A stretch of DNA of 64,000 nucleotides from Bdellovibrio sp. ArHS (GCF_000786105.1 NZ_JTEV01000015.1:1-64000); one strand, 5' to 3'. Positions 17,793 to 27,119 are shown, counted from the first letter of the stretch. The notes: generated by a model from the letters alone, not told the origin. Numbers and translations: made by a program.

Positions 17793-17885
17793 CTGATCTC
17801 CTAGTTACATGCTGATCGGCATGTTTTGAGATTTTGTTGATGTATCAGGACTTCATCGCGACCTAGGCCGTGATTGGAGGAATAT

Positions 17886-18380
17886 CTAATTCTGAGACAT
17901 GCTCAAAAGGACTCCCACATCGTCACCGGAGTAAACAGGCTGTTCTTTAAGAGCGATTTCTTCGTTTTCCAAATTCGCAGTGTCCACTTTCTGGTTTGGC
18001 CCCGAGGACCAAACCACGATGCGGATTTTGCCAGCCTGATGGCCCGACAGAATGCGGTATTTATAAGGCTGCCCCCAGGGGTCTAAACCCATGGTCCCCG
18101 TACTGCGTATATTTTCGGGTGAAAGCGCCGTCTCTTGGGCCACAGAGGCCGGAATGCGGGAAGATTTTGCATGTGAATTGGCGGTCGTTTTTGCTGCTTC
18201 GCGGTATATTTGAATCACTTGATAACCGACGACTTCGGCCTTTTGGCGGGCTAATTCGGTCCGTGAGTCCTGTATTTGGCGGTTCCACGGAGTCGCAATA
18301 ATCGCGGTTGAGAAACCAACAAGGCCCAGTAAAGCCAGGACTCCAGAGGACTTAAATTCTTGTTTTTGCTCATTTTTCAT
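17886..18380 (-). CDS. Type II secretion pseudopilin-like protein
   Basis: About 164 residues. A short charged leader is followed by a hydrophobic helix (SSGVLALLGLVGFSTAIIA) and a C-terminal part with GLDPWGQPYKYRI and VVWSSGPNQKVDT, the pattern of GspG-type major pseudopilins (DPWGxPY...SxGPDG). The usual Phe-Thr-Leu-Ile-Glu start of the helix is absent, so prepilin processing is doubtful. ATG 18380 is chosen over 18449 because of GGGAAG upstream and the leader length. No other secretion genes are adjacent. Confidence 0.65.
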   Translation of the reverse strand: MKNEQKQEFKSSGVLALLGLVGFSTAIIATPWNRQIQDSRTELARQKAEVVGYQVIQIYREAAKTTANSHAKSSRIPASVAQETALSPENIRSTGTMGLDPWGQPYKYRILSGHQAGKIRIVVWSSGPNQKVDTANLENEEIALKEQPVYSGDDVGVLLSMSQN

Positions 18381-18531
18381 TAATTTACTTCCCGCCAAGA
18401 AAGTTTGTATAAATACATTTCGGCGGGCATTGGAAAAAACTTTAGACAAAGGTCTGTGAAATTAAATAAAACTAATGGCAGTTTGCAGAATAAATAACGC
18501 CTGGAGTCTTTTCTTTTGATTTGAGGACCCC

Positions 18532-18560
18532 TTGACAAGGGGTGGCGGCAGGGATAGGTT
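18532..18560 (+). promoter_or_regulatory. Candidate promoter of the PhaR-like gene
   Basis: A perfect -35 TTGACA (18532-18537) is followed after 17 bases by TAGGTT (18555-18560). This gives a leader of about 75 bases before the proposed start at 18644. Confidence 0.5.
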
Positions 18561-18643
18561 GCGCCCATCTGCAAGGGGACGCTGAATCATTTAGCACTTA
18601 TATCTCCTTGAGACTTTGGGGAAATTTCAAATTGGGAGGCACT

Positions 18644-19189
18644 TTGATCAACCAAAACGAAACAATGACATCGAAGCCAAATTCTAAAGTAAAAATCATC
18701 AAGCGTTATCAGAATCGCAAACTCTACGACACTCAACAAAGCTGCTACGTTACTTTGGACGATATCGCTAAGATGATCCGTACAAACGAAGAAGTAATGG
18801 TTATCGATAATAAATCTAAAAACGATATCACTGCTGCTACTTTGACTCAGATCATTTTCGAAGCGGAAAAGAAAGCATCTCAATACGCTCCTCTTTTCAC
18901 TCTTCGTGAAATCATCCAAAATGGCAACGGCAGCATCTCTGGTTACTTGGCTAAGCTTGGCGCGTTCCCTCAGGACTACATGACTAAGCAACAAGTGAAC
19001 ACAGTGATCGAAAACGCTTCAACTGACAGCGTAAAACAAAACTTGGAAAACCGCGTTGCTACTGCTGCAACACGCTACAATACAGACACTACTGCTAAAG
19101 TAGCTGCTGAAAAAGCGACTGTTCTTCCTGGTTTGCAACAAGACGACGAAACTCCAAATCTTCCTGGTTCTTCTTTGTTGAACAACTAA
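18644..19189 (+). CDS. PhaR-type polyhydroxyalkanoate synthesis regulator
   Basis: About 181 residues. The N-terminal PHB/PHA accumulation regulator DNA-binding domain is clear: VKIIKRYQNRKLYDT, CYVTLDDIAKMI and ITAATLTQIIFE. In Ralstonia-type bacteria PhaR represses phasin and synthase genes and binds PHA granules. The C-terminal tail is low-complexity. The TTG at 18644 has GGGAGG just upstream; ATG 18665 is the alternative but lacks a site. No PHA genes lie nearby. A terminator follows. Confidence 0.88.
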   Translation: MINQNETMTSKPNSKVKIIKRYQNRKLYDTQQSCYVTLDDIAKMIRTNEEVMVIDNKSKNDITAATLTQIIFEAEKKASQYAPLFTLREIIQNGNGSISGYLAKLGAFPQDYMTKQQVNTVIENASTDSVKQNLENRVATAATRYNTDTTAKVAAEKATVLPGLQQDDETPNLPGSSLLNN

Positions 19190-19216
19190 GATTTGAAGTA
19201 AATTCGAAGTTCTTTA

Positions 19217-19243
19217 AAAAGCCTCGCTCAAAGCGGGGCTTTT
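19217..19243. terminator. Rho-independent terminator after the PhaR-like gene
   Basis: AAAAGCCTCGCT (19217-19228) pairs with AGCGGGGCTTTT (19232-19243) with one G-U pair and a 3-base loop, followed by a T-run. It lies at the end of the convergent lipoprotein gene and may serve both. Confidence 0.85.
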
Positions 19244-19244
19244 T

Positions 19245-20486
19245 TTATTTCAAAGATCGCCAAATTACGAACTTCTTTTGGCCGGCCCGAATTTCAATCT
19301 CGCGATTTTCAAGCCCTTCTCCGGTGGATGCACCTGACATATCCAGTCCATCAATACTGTAGATATATTTCCCGGGCGCCAGGGGGACACGAATAGTTTG
19401 GATAGTTTGAGGAAGTGTGGACCATTGCCGAACGTCCGCGCGATCCGCCACATTCAGGGCAATCCAGGTCAGAGCTCCCAAAAGCTCATCTTTCTGACGA
19501 ACCTGGTCCGACAGCACAGCTTTGGTGGCCACACCCGCCACGCGCTTCGCGATAAGGATTCCCTGATCCTCATTCAATGTTTCGATCGCGGCGCTTTGCA
19601 CGTCATAAATTTCTCGGCTTAGGTAGTTCTTTCCGACAACATTCAAACGCGCTTTCTGAGTTTCACTAAAAACAGGGACTAATGTTGGGAAACGGTACTC
19701 ACTGCGACTAGGGGCCTTTCGAGGTCCCCAGCCTTGTTGATAGATAATCACCAACTCGCCCATGCTCCGGTCGTACCAAGAGCTTTCTTCTTTAACTTCC
19801 GGAAACTTTTTCTTCCAATCCTGATATGAATCCATCCGCCGGGCTAACTTTGCCGAACGAATAAGATCCTCTCGAATCGTTGAAATAGAGGGATCGATTT
19901 TATAGGCCTCGGCGTAGGCAATATAAGCATCGTCGTAGCTACGACTGGCTTCCCAAATCATGGCCGAGAGATATTTACTGAAAGAGTTCAGCTCAAAAGC
20001 TTTCTTTTCATCGGCGCGATATTTTAAATACTTTTCATTGATCCGACGAGCTTCAACCAACGCATCATCTAGTTGATTGAGCTCCAGAAAATTCATCGCA
20101 AGATAGGCATTAATAAAAATCTTTTCAAATGTGTCGCCTTTGTACTGAACCATCTCTTCGTTCAAAGCCAAAGATCCCGCGATCCGGGAAACCGACTGAT
20201 AGTCGACAAGTTCAGAGAGCCGATCCGCCTGAAGGAAAATCTGATTGCTTTCCTTGAGTCTTCCTGCCACTTGCAAGGCCACCCCATAATCCAACAGATA
20301 AACCAATTGATCGTCATTAGGAGACTCTGCCAATGGTTTCAAATCCGCCAGGGCTTTATCATAGTCACGGCGAGACAAAGCCGCGCGAGCCTCTTGAACT
20401 TTATTCTGATAGGTCGCGCAACCCGTAAGATACAGAGCTAAAAAAAGACCCACGACAGGCGTGAGTCTTTGCAAATTCAGTTTCAT
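19245..20486 (-). CDS. TPR-containing lipoprotein, COG3014 type
   Basis: 413 residues. Lipobox LTGC (Cys 23). TPR-like helices fill about 30-230 (RRDYDKALADLKPLAE, DDALVEARRINEKYL). The C-terminal part is beta-rich, with VPLAPGKYIYSIDGL. It follows the LpoB gene after four bases. The pairing of this family with LpoB is found in other proteobacteria, which suggests a joint role in peptidoglycan synthesis control. Direct function unknown. Confidence 0.8.
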   Translation of the reverse strand: MKLNLQRLTPVVGLFLALYLTGCATYQNKVQEARAALSRRDYDKALADLKPLAESPNDDQLVYLLDYGVALQVAGRLKESNQIFLQADRLSELVDYQSVSRIAGSLALNEEMVQYKGDTFEKIFINAYLAMNFLELNQLDDALVEARRINEKYLKYRADEKKAFELNSFSKYLSAMIWEASRSYDDAYIAYAEAYKIDPSISTIREDLIRSAKLARRMDSYQDWKKKFPEVKEESSWYDRSMGELVIIYQQGWGPRKAPSRSEYRFPTLVPVFSETQKARLNVVGKNYLSREIYDVQSAAIETLNEDQGILIAKRVAGVATKAVLSDQVRQKDELLGALTWIALNVADRADVRQWSTLPQTIQTIRVPLAPGKYIYSIDGLDMSGASTGEGLENREIEIRAGQKKFVIWRSLK

Positions 20487-20490
20487 CTAA

Positions 20491-21090
20491 TTAAAGACCA
20501 ACCGCTTTTTTCTTAAATGTTTTACGAATTTGTTTTTGGTCTGACCAAGTGATCATGCTGGTTTTCAGGTTTGTCAGGTTTAATGTCAGCTTATAATAAA
20601 CCGATTTATCCTTACCCACTTCCTGAACGATAGAATCAAGACGGCCGTTGATAATGAAGTCGGCACCGACTTGGCCACCAGGACCTTTTTTGGATTCCTG
20701 CTCAACCATGCCCGAGTTCTGATAATTGTATTCGTCTGCGATATCCTGACGTGCTTCCTTATCAATGAAACCCACTTTTCCAGATTTCATAAGTTCGACA
20801 CGAACCATATCCATGATGCTTTGAGTATCGATGTGCTCACTTGTCTTATTCTGAAGACCGGTCACCATCACTACGGGCATCTTTTTCGCACCGTTGATCG
20901 CCGGAGCATTCATTAAACTGGCAACCAAGTCCGCAACCGCTTTTTGCATATCTGTTTCAGACCATTGATCGTTCATCAAGTTTTCACGATTTACGTCGTC
21001 GTACTGACCTTTTACGAAAGCCTTGGGACCACAACTAGTCATTGCCAAGAACGAAAGAGCGAGAGCTGCTAAAGCAAGATTCCTTTTCAT
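20491..21090 (-). CDS. lpoB: LpoB-like penicillin-binding protein activator
   Basis: 199 residues, lipobox TSC (Cys 20). The body fits the LpoB fold: MPVVMVTGLQNKTSEHIDT, VELMKSGKVGFIDKEARQDIADEYNYQ and GADFIINGRLDSI. LpoB is an outer-membrane lipoprotein that reaches through the periplasm to stimulate a class A penicillin-binding protein. The linker between lipid and domain is short, about 25 residues. AGGAAGG sits four bases before the ATG. It heads the two-gene operon with the COG3014 lipoprotein. Confidence 0.88.
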   Translation of the reverse strand: MKRNLALAALALSFLAMTSCGPKAFVKGQYDDVNRENLMNDQWSETDMQKAVADLVASLMNAPAINGAKKMPVVMVTGLQNKTSEHIDTQSIMDMVRVELMKSGKVGFIDKEARQDIADEYNYQNSGMVEQESKKGPGGQVGADFIINGRLDSIVQEVGKDKSVYYKLTLNLTNLKTSMITWSDQKQIRKTFKKKAVGL

Positions 21091-21222
21091 ATTACCTTCC
21101 TACATTTAAGGATACTCCCAAAGTCTATGTCGAGGTTTTCGGACACGCAAGTCCGAATCAGAAACCCTAATTTAGTCCATATCTGAGGTTGTGATACAGG
21201 CTCATTTGCAGTTTATTCAATT

Positions 21223-21636
21223 ATGAATGATGTGTCCTCAAGTCTACACGCCTATGAATTACTCCGCGCACAAATCAATCCTTATGCCGAAGAACTTTGG
21301 CTCATTGCCCTAAACTCGCAGATGGAAATGGTGCAAAAGGAAATGATTTTTCGTGGAACTGCGGATCATTGCCTAGTTCATCCTCGCGACATATTTCGCA
21401 CCTTGATTTTATGCAACGCAAGTTCGTTCGTCATGGCCCACAATCATCCGAGCAACCAAGCGCTGCCCTCGGAACAAGACTTAGTCTTCACACGTAAGAT
21501 TTATCAACTGGCAATGATGTTTCAAATACCTCTGAACGATCATTTGGTCATGACCGCCACTCAGTATTACAGCATGGCAGATCATGGCCACTTTAAAAAA
21601 TGGCGCAAAAATTCTGTTCAGTATCTTTATGAATAG
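21223..21636 (+). CDS. RadC-like JAB/MPN domain protein
   Basis: 137 residues, only the metal-binding half of RadC. The motif is seen as H73-N-H75-P-S and D86 in LPSEQD, preceded by LVHPRDIFRTLI. The helix-hairpin-helix half of full RadC (about 220 residues) is absent. RadC was linked to repair and recombination, but its real role is unclear; JAB domains are usually metallo-isopeptidases. No ribosome binding site is obvious before the ATG. Convergent with the next gene, stops abutting. Confidence 0.85.
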   Translation: MNDVSSSLHAYELLRAQINPYAEELWLIALNSQMEMVQKEMIFRGTADHCLVHPRDIFRTLILCNASSFVMAHNHPSNQALPSEQDLVFTRKIYQLAMMFQIPLNDHLVMTATQYYSMADHGHFKKWRKNSVQYLYE

Positions 21637-22242
21637 CTATTGAAGGATGTCGTCGCCACCACCGAAAAGTTCCATGGAATTTGAATTTCCACGTTTCAAT
21701 GGTTGAACGGAAATAACTCGACTAAGATCTTCGCTCAAAATCACTCGGTACCCACCACGACGCGCATTTTCAATAAATTGTCTGGCGTATTCTTCTTTGT
21801 AGGCCTGAGAGTATTCATGCATCTGCTGCTGATTGAAGAGTTCCTTCTGAACGATTTCGTCCGGTGAAAGAGCCTGTTCTTTCTTTTCACCACGCCCCAA
21901 CTCATTAGCTAATTCGGCAGCGCGATTATCCATACTTAGATCCAAAGTCTCGTTATTACGATAAGCCGGTTGTGGTTCCGTGCGATTGAAATCTGTGTTT
22001 AACAATCGCGCATTTTCAACGGCCATGCGCTGGCGTTCCAATTCCATTCTTTCGTTGGTCAACATCAAATGCTTATTCACGGATTTTTCGTATTTTTCTG
22101 ATTTTAATTTAGCCGATACACCTTCACCTTTGGGCTTAGGGTCAGGCTCTCCCAAATAGGCAAAGATCAACCCTGCCGCCCCTAAAAACAGGAGAAGCGC
22201 AAGAAGCATAGATCGTTCTTTTTGGTCCTTTTGGGCTTCCAT
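21637..22242 (-). CDS. Single-pass membrane protein of unknown function
   Basis: 201 residues. One transmembrane segment near the N-terminus (about 12-30, LLALLLFLGAAGLIFAYLG), then a charged, Glu/Arg-rich region predicted to be helical or coiled-coil (about 50-165), ending in a Gly/Asp-rich tail. I recognise no family. The topology suggests a periplasmic domain. It is convergent with the RadC-like gene. Confidence 0.7.
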   Translation of the reverse strand: MEAQKDQKERSMLLALLLFLGAAGLIFAYLGEPDPKPKGEGVSAKLKSEKYEKSVNKHLMLTNERMELERQRMAVENARLLNTDFNRTEPQPAYRNNETLDLSMDNRAAELANELGRGEKKEQALSPDEIVQKELFNQQQMHEYSQAYKEEYARQFIENARRGGYRVILSEDLSRVISVQPLKRGNSNSMELFGGGDDILQ

Positions 22243-22496
22243 ACAAAGGCTTTATCGGCTCAAGTGGATGATTTCTTAAGAAAAAGAGGCCTGCTCACTT
22301 CGTTAAAGATTTGGTGTTCTTTCGGTGCCAAAGGCAAACGCATGTCAAGCGTTCTTGGTTACGATGTCTTATTCTTAGACAGTTTCAGTGTTTCCTTGTT
22401 CATTTAATCGCAATTCCTGGATGGCACACGACGTGAAGTAAAGATTCGGTGAAAGTTTTGAACAATAAATTCTTCTATCGAAGAAAGGATCTTTAC

Positions 22497-22982
22497 ATGA
22501 AAATTACTAAAATTGCGACCGCAGTAATGGCGACTTTGGCTTTAGGCTCAACTGCGATGGCAGCCTCTTCGGGCACTCTTCTTCTTCAAGGTACGGTGTC
22601 TGTTGTCAATGACATCGTTGTTGCGGCTAACACTGCCAACAATACTTCTTTAAATATCACCGGTGGCGAAACGGGGAAAAACGTGGCGACGGTGACTGAG
22701 ACCTCAAATAATTTAAACGGTTATAAAATTAAAATCTCATCTCCAACAGGTGGCGAGCTTAGACACACGACGAACTCAGCACAAAAAACCACTTACAAAA
22801 TTGGGTATGACGGTGCGGCTTCTGTAACTCCAACTGTCGCAGGTGTTGTTGTTAAGAACGTAACGGCGCTGACGGGTCTGACCACAGACACCTCTGAGGT
22901 TGCTGTGGATGTAACGGCTTACGCAAATGCGGCTGCTGGTACTTACCAAGACACCTTGACGATTGCTATCGAAGCAAACTAG
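22497..22982 (+). CDS. Putative major pilin of the chaperone-usher system
   Basis: 161 residues with a signal peptide ending MAASSG. The mature part is Ser/Thr/Val-rich and beta, without Cys, and ends GTYQDTLTIAIEAN, the closing strand typical of spore-coat-U type pilins. The convergent tip protein ends GTYSDTITLTVQSAE, so the two are likely subunits of one fibre. The frame opens at 22449, but ATG 22497 has AAAGGA eight bases upstream and starts the signal peptide. The 254 bases before it hold its own promoter, not clearly identifiable. Confidence 0.75.
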   Translation: MKITKIATAVMATLALGSTAMAASSGTLLLQGTVSVVNDIVVAANTANNTSLNITGGETGKNVATVTETSNNLNGYKIKISSPTGGELRHTTNSAQKTTYKIGYDGAASVTPTVAGVVVKNVTALTGLTTDTSEVAVDVTAYANAAAGTYQDTLTIAIEAN

Positions 22983-23010
22983 TTCCGCTAGCTTAAAGCT
23001 AAAGAATAGA

Positions 23011-23037
23011 AAGCCAACCCTCGAGGTTGGCTTTTTT
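23011..23037. terminator. Bidirectional terminator between pilin and pilus operon
   Basis: AAGCCAACC (23011-23019) pairs with GGTTGGCTT (23025-23033) around CTCGA, followed by a T-run on the plus strand. It terminates the pilin gene, and the pilus operon ends at its edge. Confidence 0.88.
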
Positions 23038-23974
23038 ATTCGGCAGATTGCACTGTCAAAGTAATCGTGTCGGAATAAGTTCCCGACTGCTGATTGGTCG
23101 CAACAGTTCCGATTGTCGCCGAAACTGGCAAAACTGTCCCGCTAGCCGGCGACCTTCCCAAAACCCTCGCCACCTGAATGGGGTTAGAAGCCGTTCCGGA
23201 TAAATTGATCGCACTTCCACTGATGGTTAGCACATAGGAAATAAATTGATTCGCCGTCGAATGTTTAAGGCGACCGTTGTTTTGAGAAGAGGCATAAAGC
23301 ATATATCCTGCGTTGTATTTCAGAATAATAGAAGCCGCACGTGTTAATCCCGTCGACAGAGCCCCGAAGTTCATCGTCTCTGTCGTGTCGCCAATATCAA
23401 ATTCCCCGCCGGGGGCCGTGATCGATATGTCGGCTCTCTTCTGAGCATTGTAATAAAAAGCAATCGCACGAGAATCGATAAAGGTATAATTGCCTGGAGA
23501 GGCCGGTGAACCTTTATACAAACGGGCCGTCAAAGTTTCCGAATAATTTCCAAATTTTAGCCAAGGGTTGGAATCATCAATCTGGGCATAGTAAGTCACA
23601 TTCACTTGTCTGTCGTTATTGCCCTCTGCCAGTGATCCCGTGAGCACGTCGTTAGGGCCTGTCACAAAAGGAAAGTGTTTCAGAATATTTTGTTGGGCCG
23701 AGTCTTTGGACACTTGAAAGGGCCACTTATCAGATCCCTGTTCAAGTGCACGACTGGAATAGGACGAAGCGTCCCCGTTATCAAAAGTAATAAAAAAATC
23801 GCAGCCGCCAAACTGCGTGTTTGCCTTGACTGTGAAAGTGGGTGCCGCCGTATTTGTATTATTAAAATTAACTGCCGTCTGTGATGTCTGCAACTGCATG
23901 TTGTGGCAGTTATCAACATCCGCCAAAGCGATTTGATTCATAAATAGCAGCGTCAGAAAAAAGAGTGTTCTCAT
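23036..23974 (-). CDS. Spore coat U domain protein, probable pilus tip adhesin
   Basis: 312 residues with a signal peptide (to about ALA 18). Length and two beta-rich halves (about 20-170 and 175-312) fit a two-domain tip adhesin of the archaic/alternate chaperone-usher class. The first half has Cys residues (C23, C54); the second ends in the SCPU-type GTYSDTITLTV strand. Its ATG overlaps the usher stop by four bases. It is the last gene of the operon. Confidence 0.82.
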   Translation of the reverse strand: MRTLFFLTLLFMNQIALADVDNCHNMQLQTSQTAVNFNNTNTAAPTFTVKANTQFGGCDFFITFDNGDASSYSSRALEQGSDKWPFQVSKDSAQQNILKHFPFVTGPNDVLTGSLAEGNNDRQVNVTYYAQIDDSNPWLKFGNYSETLTARLYKGSPASPGNYTFIDSRAIAFYYNAQKRADISITAPGGEFDIGDTTETMNFGALSTGLTRAASIILKYNAGYMLYASSQNNGRLKHSTANQFISYVLTISGSAINLSGTASNPIQVARVLGRSPASGTVLPVSATIGTVATNQQSGTYSDTITLTVQSAE

Positions 23975-26385
23975 TCACTATCCTCTTTCTTTAAAACAAT
24001 GCTTCCCAAATCCAGTGAATTTCCAGGAGCTTCTTTGACTTCAAAATACAGAGGTCCAAGATAAGGGCGATCGGTCATGATTTTATATTTTCCTGGCTCT
24101 AAACCTTCAATAAGAAATCCGCCGTTTTTGTTTGTGAAGAACGTATTATCCACGAGCTGATCCTGTGAATTTAGAATATCTCCGGCGATATATGAAAGAA
24201 CGCGACCATTTTGATCAACGACACGACCTTTCACCATGACTTTCTTTTTCAAGTTCAGGTTCAACAGGATTCCGCTTCGATACGTGGGTTGCACATTATA
24301 GTATTCTTTTTCCAGCAAATAGCCGACCGGTAGTGACGTAGAGTCCACATTTACTGTATACTTGTAATAAGCCGTTTGATCGCGCAAGACGCTGGTGTGA
24401 CGAGGGCCGAGTTTCGCTTCACCCTTGTCGCCGTTTGGGTTGATTACCAACTCTTGTTCTTCAGGCAAGATTTCCGAATGAACTAAAACGAAACTGTCGT
24501 AGATTGGTTGCGTCAGCGCCGCGTGTGAACCGACCCAGGCGATGCCGGTGTTAAGACCCAAGGACGTTGTATTGATGTCCGAAGAATTCTGGCGAGAGGT
24601 GAAATGTTCTAAACGCAAACTAAATGCCTGTGACAAGTATTCGGCATTAAGATTTCCACCTTCATTGCCATCGCTTCCCTGCAAAGAGGCAGAGGCCCTG
24701 AAATCATCATACTTGTAAAGGTTATTTCTGTTCACGGTCAAATTTGCGGACTTCTGAAGGCTGTCATAATATGCACTGGCGCTGTATTTGCCCTGAGGCT
24801 CAGCCCAGAAGAATGATATCAACCCACGATCCTCTTCATTTTGAGCTACGGTTTTATTATATCCCAGCTCAACGCGTATTTGATTGTTGATTGGAATGAC
24901 AAAGTTTGCGCGATAAATTCTTTCATCGGGACCCGAAGGAACTTCCAGCGCCCCCGCGCCCAACCCAAAATACCAGTTTTGTGAAAAGCGAAAATTCAGC
25001 TGCGAATCATAGCGTCTTAAGAACGAGTTCAAACCTACATCAAGAATCGAAACGGGAACAAAATTAGGATCTCGGTTTTCAGCTTCCAGAGTCAAAACAA
25101 TGGGAACATCTATTCCGAACATTCTATCCAAAGTTCGGTAACGAATCCTTTCAGCATAACCTTGGAAATCGTCACTGCGTGATGCATGCGCGCCGTCGAA
25201 AGAAAAATAGCCCCAGCGGCTGATACCAGAAAACTCAACTCCAGTTAAAGATTGAGCAAGGTAGTTTTGGAAGTTCAAACCAAAAGTAAGTTGGTCGCTC
25301 AAACCCATTCGATGAAACAATGTGACAGCACTATTCTTATCATAAGCTCGGTCGGCACCGGACTCGCTCCAAGGCTGACCGAAGGCATAAGAAAATTCTT
25401 GCACTCCCCGACCTAATAAAGTGTTTTCAAACAAAACCGAAAAATCAAAAGTCTCTTCCTGTCCGAAATCGTCGCGAATTTTAACTTTGACGTTATTCTG
25501 CCCTAGGGCTAGCGGAAAATCTCGAATGTTGAATACTCCGGGAGCCAAACGAAGCTGACTGAATAAGAATCCATTCACATAAACTTCAACAAACGAAGGC
25601 CGCTTAATAACAATTTCTGTATTACTTAAAGGACGAAGGGTTTTATAGGGTTGAATAGAAAATTCCCGCACCACAGAAAGACCTGCGATGTTAGGCGCCA
25701 ATTGAAATCCACGAGCGCTTAGGGTCAAATCGCCCAGTGTATAGCGTAACATTCTTTCTTCGTCGTCTTTGCGAATGCGGGTATCCTGACGTTTCCACGG
25801 GTGAGCACTCCCCTCTAGATATTCGCCGGAAGACTCTAATACAAAGCCTCTGATATTTTCGACAAAATCCACATGCGAAGACAGAGGCAGTTTTTCGTCA
25901 TTAGCACCCGAGCCATACTGATAGGATTGCTGCAGTCGCAGGTTCAAATAACCACTATGTTCGCGCGGACGTTGATAAGGGCGACTGCTCAACTCTGCAT
26001 AGTTCAAATCCAAATCGTTGCCCTTACGGTATTTAAGAGGAAGATCTAACTTAAGCTCTAAGCGTGCTTCATCAAAAATTGGCGAAATGCCAACACCTTC
26101 TAAATCTTGCAACGTGACGACACCCTCGGCACGCAGACGATTTTGCAAATTTTGATAAAGGCTGTCCTTAAGATAAGGTTGCAGCCCGTTCAATAGAGGC
26201 TTGGCTTCAACTGAAAAATTTTTTCGATCATCCCTGGGAAAAATCCATGCCTCACCGATCACGCGCTGATCTAGGATTAGCGGCGCAACCAGATAGGGTT
26301 TTGCAAGCGCGGGTCGCGGCCCTTGGGCCCAAGCCGACATACTCAGGGAGGCCGTTAAAAATAGGAGGCTAAAAATCAGCTTCAA
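23971..26385 (-). CDS. Outer-membrane fimbrial usher
   Basis: 804 residues with a signal peptide cut after SAWA. Typical usher landmarks: RPYLVAPLILDQ N-terminal region, GDLTLSARGFQLAPNIAGLSV, IKRPSFVEVYVNG and APGVFNIRDFPLALGQNNVKV plug/barrel segments, and a C-terminal carboxypeptidase-like domain (VKGRVVDQNGRVLSYIAGD) that accepts subunits. It assembles pilins delivered by the chaperone and exports the fibre. Four-base overlaps with chaperone and tip genes show a tightly coupled operon. Confidence 0.92.
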   Translation of the reverse strand: MKLIFSLLFLTASLSMSAWAQGPRPALAKPYLVAPLILDQRVIGEAWIFPRDDRKNFSVEAKPLLNGLQPYLKDSLYQNLQNRLRAEGVVTLQDLEGVGISPIFDEARLELKLDLPLKYRKGNDLDLNYAELSSRPYQRPREHSGYLNLRLQQSYQYGSGANDEKLPLSSHVDFVENIRGFVLESSGEYLEGSAHPWKRQDTRIRKDDEERMLRYTLGDLTLSARGFQLAPNIAGLSVVREFSIQPYKTLRPLSNTEIVIKRPSFVEVYVNGFLFSQLRLAPGVFNIRDFPLALGQNNVKVKIRDDFGQEETFDFSVLFENTLLGRGVQEFSYAFGQPWSESGADRAYDKNSAVTLFHRMGLSDQLTFGLNFQNYLAQSLTGVEFSGISRWGYFSFDGAHASRSDDFQGYAERIRYRTLDRMFGIDVPIVLTLEAENRDPNFVPVSILDVGLNSFLRRYDSQLNFRFSQNWYFGLGAGALEVPSGPDERIYRANFVIPINNQIRVELGYNKTVAQNEEDRGLISFFWAEPQGKYSASAYYDSLQKSANLTVNRNNLYKYDDFRASASLQGSDGNEGGNLNAEYLSQAFSLRLEHFTSRQNSSDINTTSLGLNTGIAWVGSHAALTQPIYDSFVLVHSEILPEEQELVINPNGDKGEAKLGPRHTSVLRDQTAYYKYTVNVDSTSLPVGYLLEKEYYNVQPTYRSGILLNLNLKKKVMVKGRVVDQNGRVLSYIAGDILNSQDQLVDNTFFTNKNGGFLIEGLEPGKYKIMTDRPYLGPLYFEVKEAPGNSLDLGSIVLKKEDSE

Positions 26386-27119
26386 TCGCCGGACTCCGCA
26401 AGTTCAAGATCTCCACGCAAGGTCTTAGTCGTTATTTCTTTGCCGGTCAGGACGGTGATCGTCTTTTCGGTCTTAGGCAGAAGATTGACGTTCTCTAAAT
26501 CCGCCACTGGTGAAATGCTTGCTACCAGGCTTTCGCCAGAATAAATCTTCAAAGACTTGGGCTTCAAAACAAAATGGGCAGAACCTTCATTCGCCACTGT
26601 TACACTGAGCTTTCTTTTATCCAAAGATCTGACTTCTTTGACTTTGATCTTGGGGATCGCCCCTTCAGGAGTGACATATGCCGAAGCCACGTATTGCAGA
26701 AGAAAGTTAAGATTGACGCCGTTGGCTTTGGGCTTCGCATTCCGATCACGAAATTCAACTGGAAGCTGCGAAGCGATGATACGAAAGGCTTTTTCATCTG
26801 TCCCTTGGAATTCCCCGGACCACGTGACTCGCACATTTCTTTTTTCATTGGGCAGAAGCACCACTTGTTCAGGATAGATATTGAATTCTTCGGTTTTCTT
26901 TCGAACCTCTTCGCCCTTGTCGTCAGTGGTTCGCGTGAAAACCTCTATCTGAATCGGAACCTTTTCATTGCCAGGATTTTCCAAAGTCAGAACTTGTGTC
27001 GCTTTGGGTCCTGTCGGCGAAAAATGAACCACCATCGGTGTCAGACGAAATGCAAAGGATACACAGGGAATGAGCACAAAACCAAGAATCACGGCCAGAA
27101 TATTTTTGAACATATTCAT
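26382..27119 (-). CDS. Periplasmic pilus chaperone
   Basis: 245 residues with signal peptide (to about FAFR). PapD-like two-domain chaperone: TPMVVHFSPTGPKATQVLTL for strand A1-B1, VLLPNEKRNVRVTW for the conserved G1 segment, and the second domain near VANEGSAHFVLKPKSLKI. It folds and carries pilin subunits to the usher. The stop overlaps the usher start (ATGA). The gap to the upstream small gene is 77 bases. Confidence 0.9.
   Translation of the reverse strand: MNMFKNILAVILGFVLIPCVSFAFRLTPMVVHFSPTGPKATQVLTLENPGNEKVPIQIEVFTRTTDDKGEEVRKKTEEFNIYPEQVVLLPNEKRNVRVTWSGEFQGTDEKAFRIIASQLPVEFRDRNAKPKANGVNLNFLLQYVASAYVTPEGAIPKIKVKEVRSLDKRKLSVTVANEGSAHFVLKPKSLKIYSGESLVASISPVADLENVNLLPKTEKTITVLTGKEITTKTLRGDLELAESGD

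Noticed and set aside
22415-22445. Sigma-54 promoter upstream of the pilin gene
   Set aside because: TGGCACACGACGTGA has the -24 GG element but the required GC at -12 is absent, so it does not fit.
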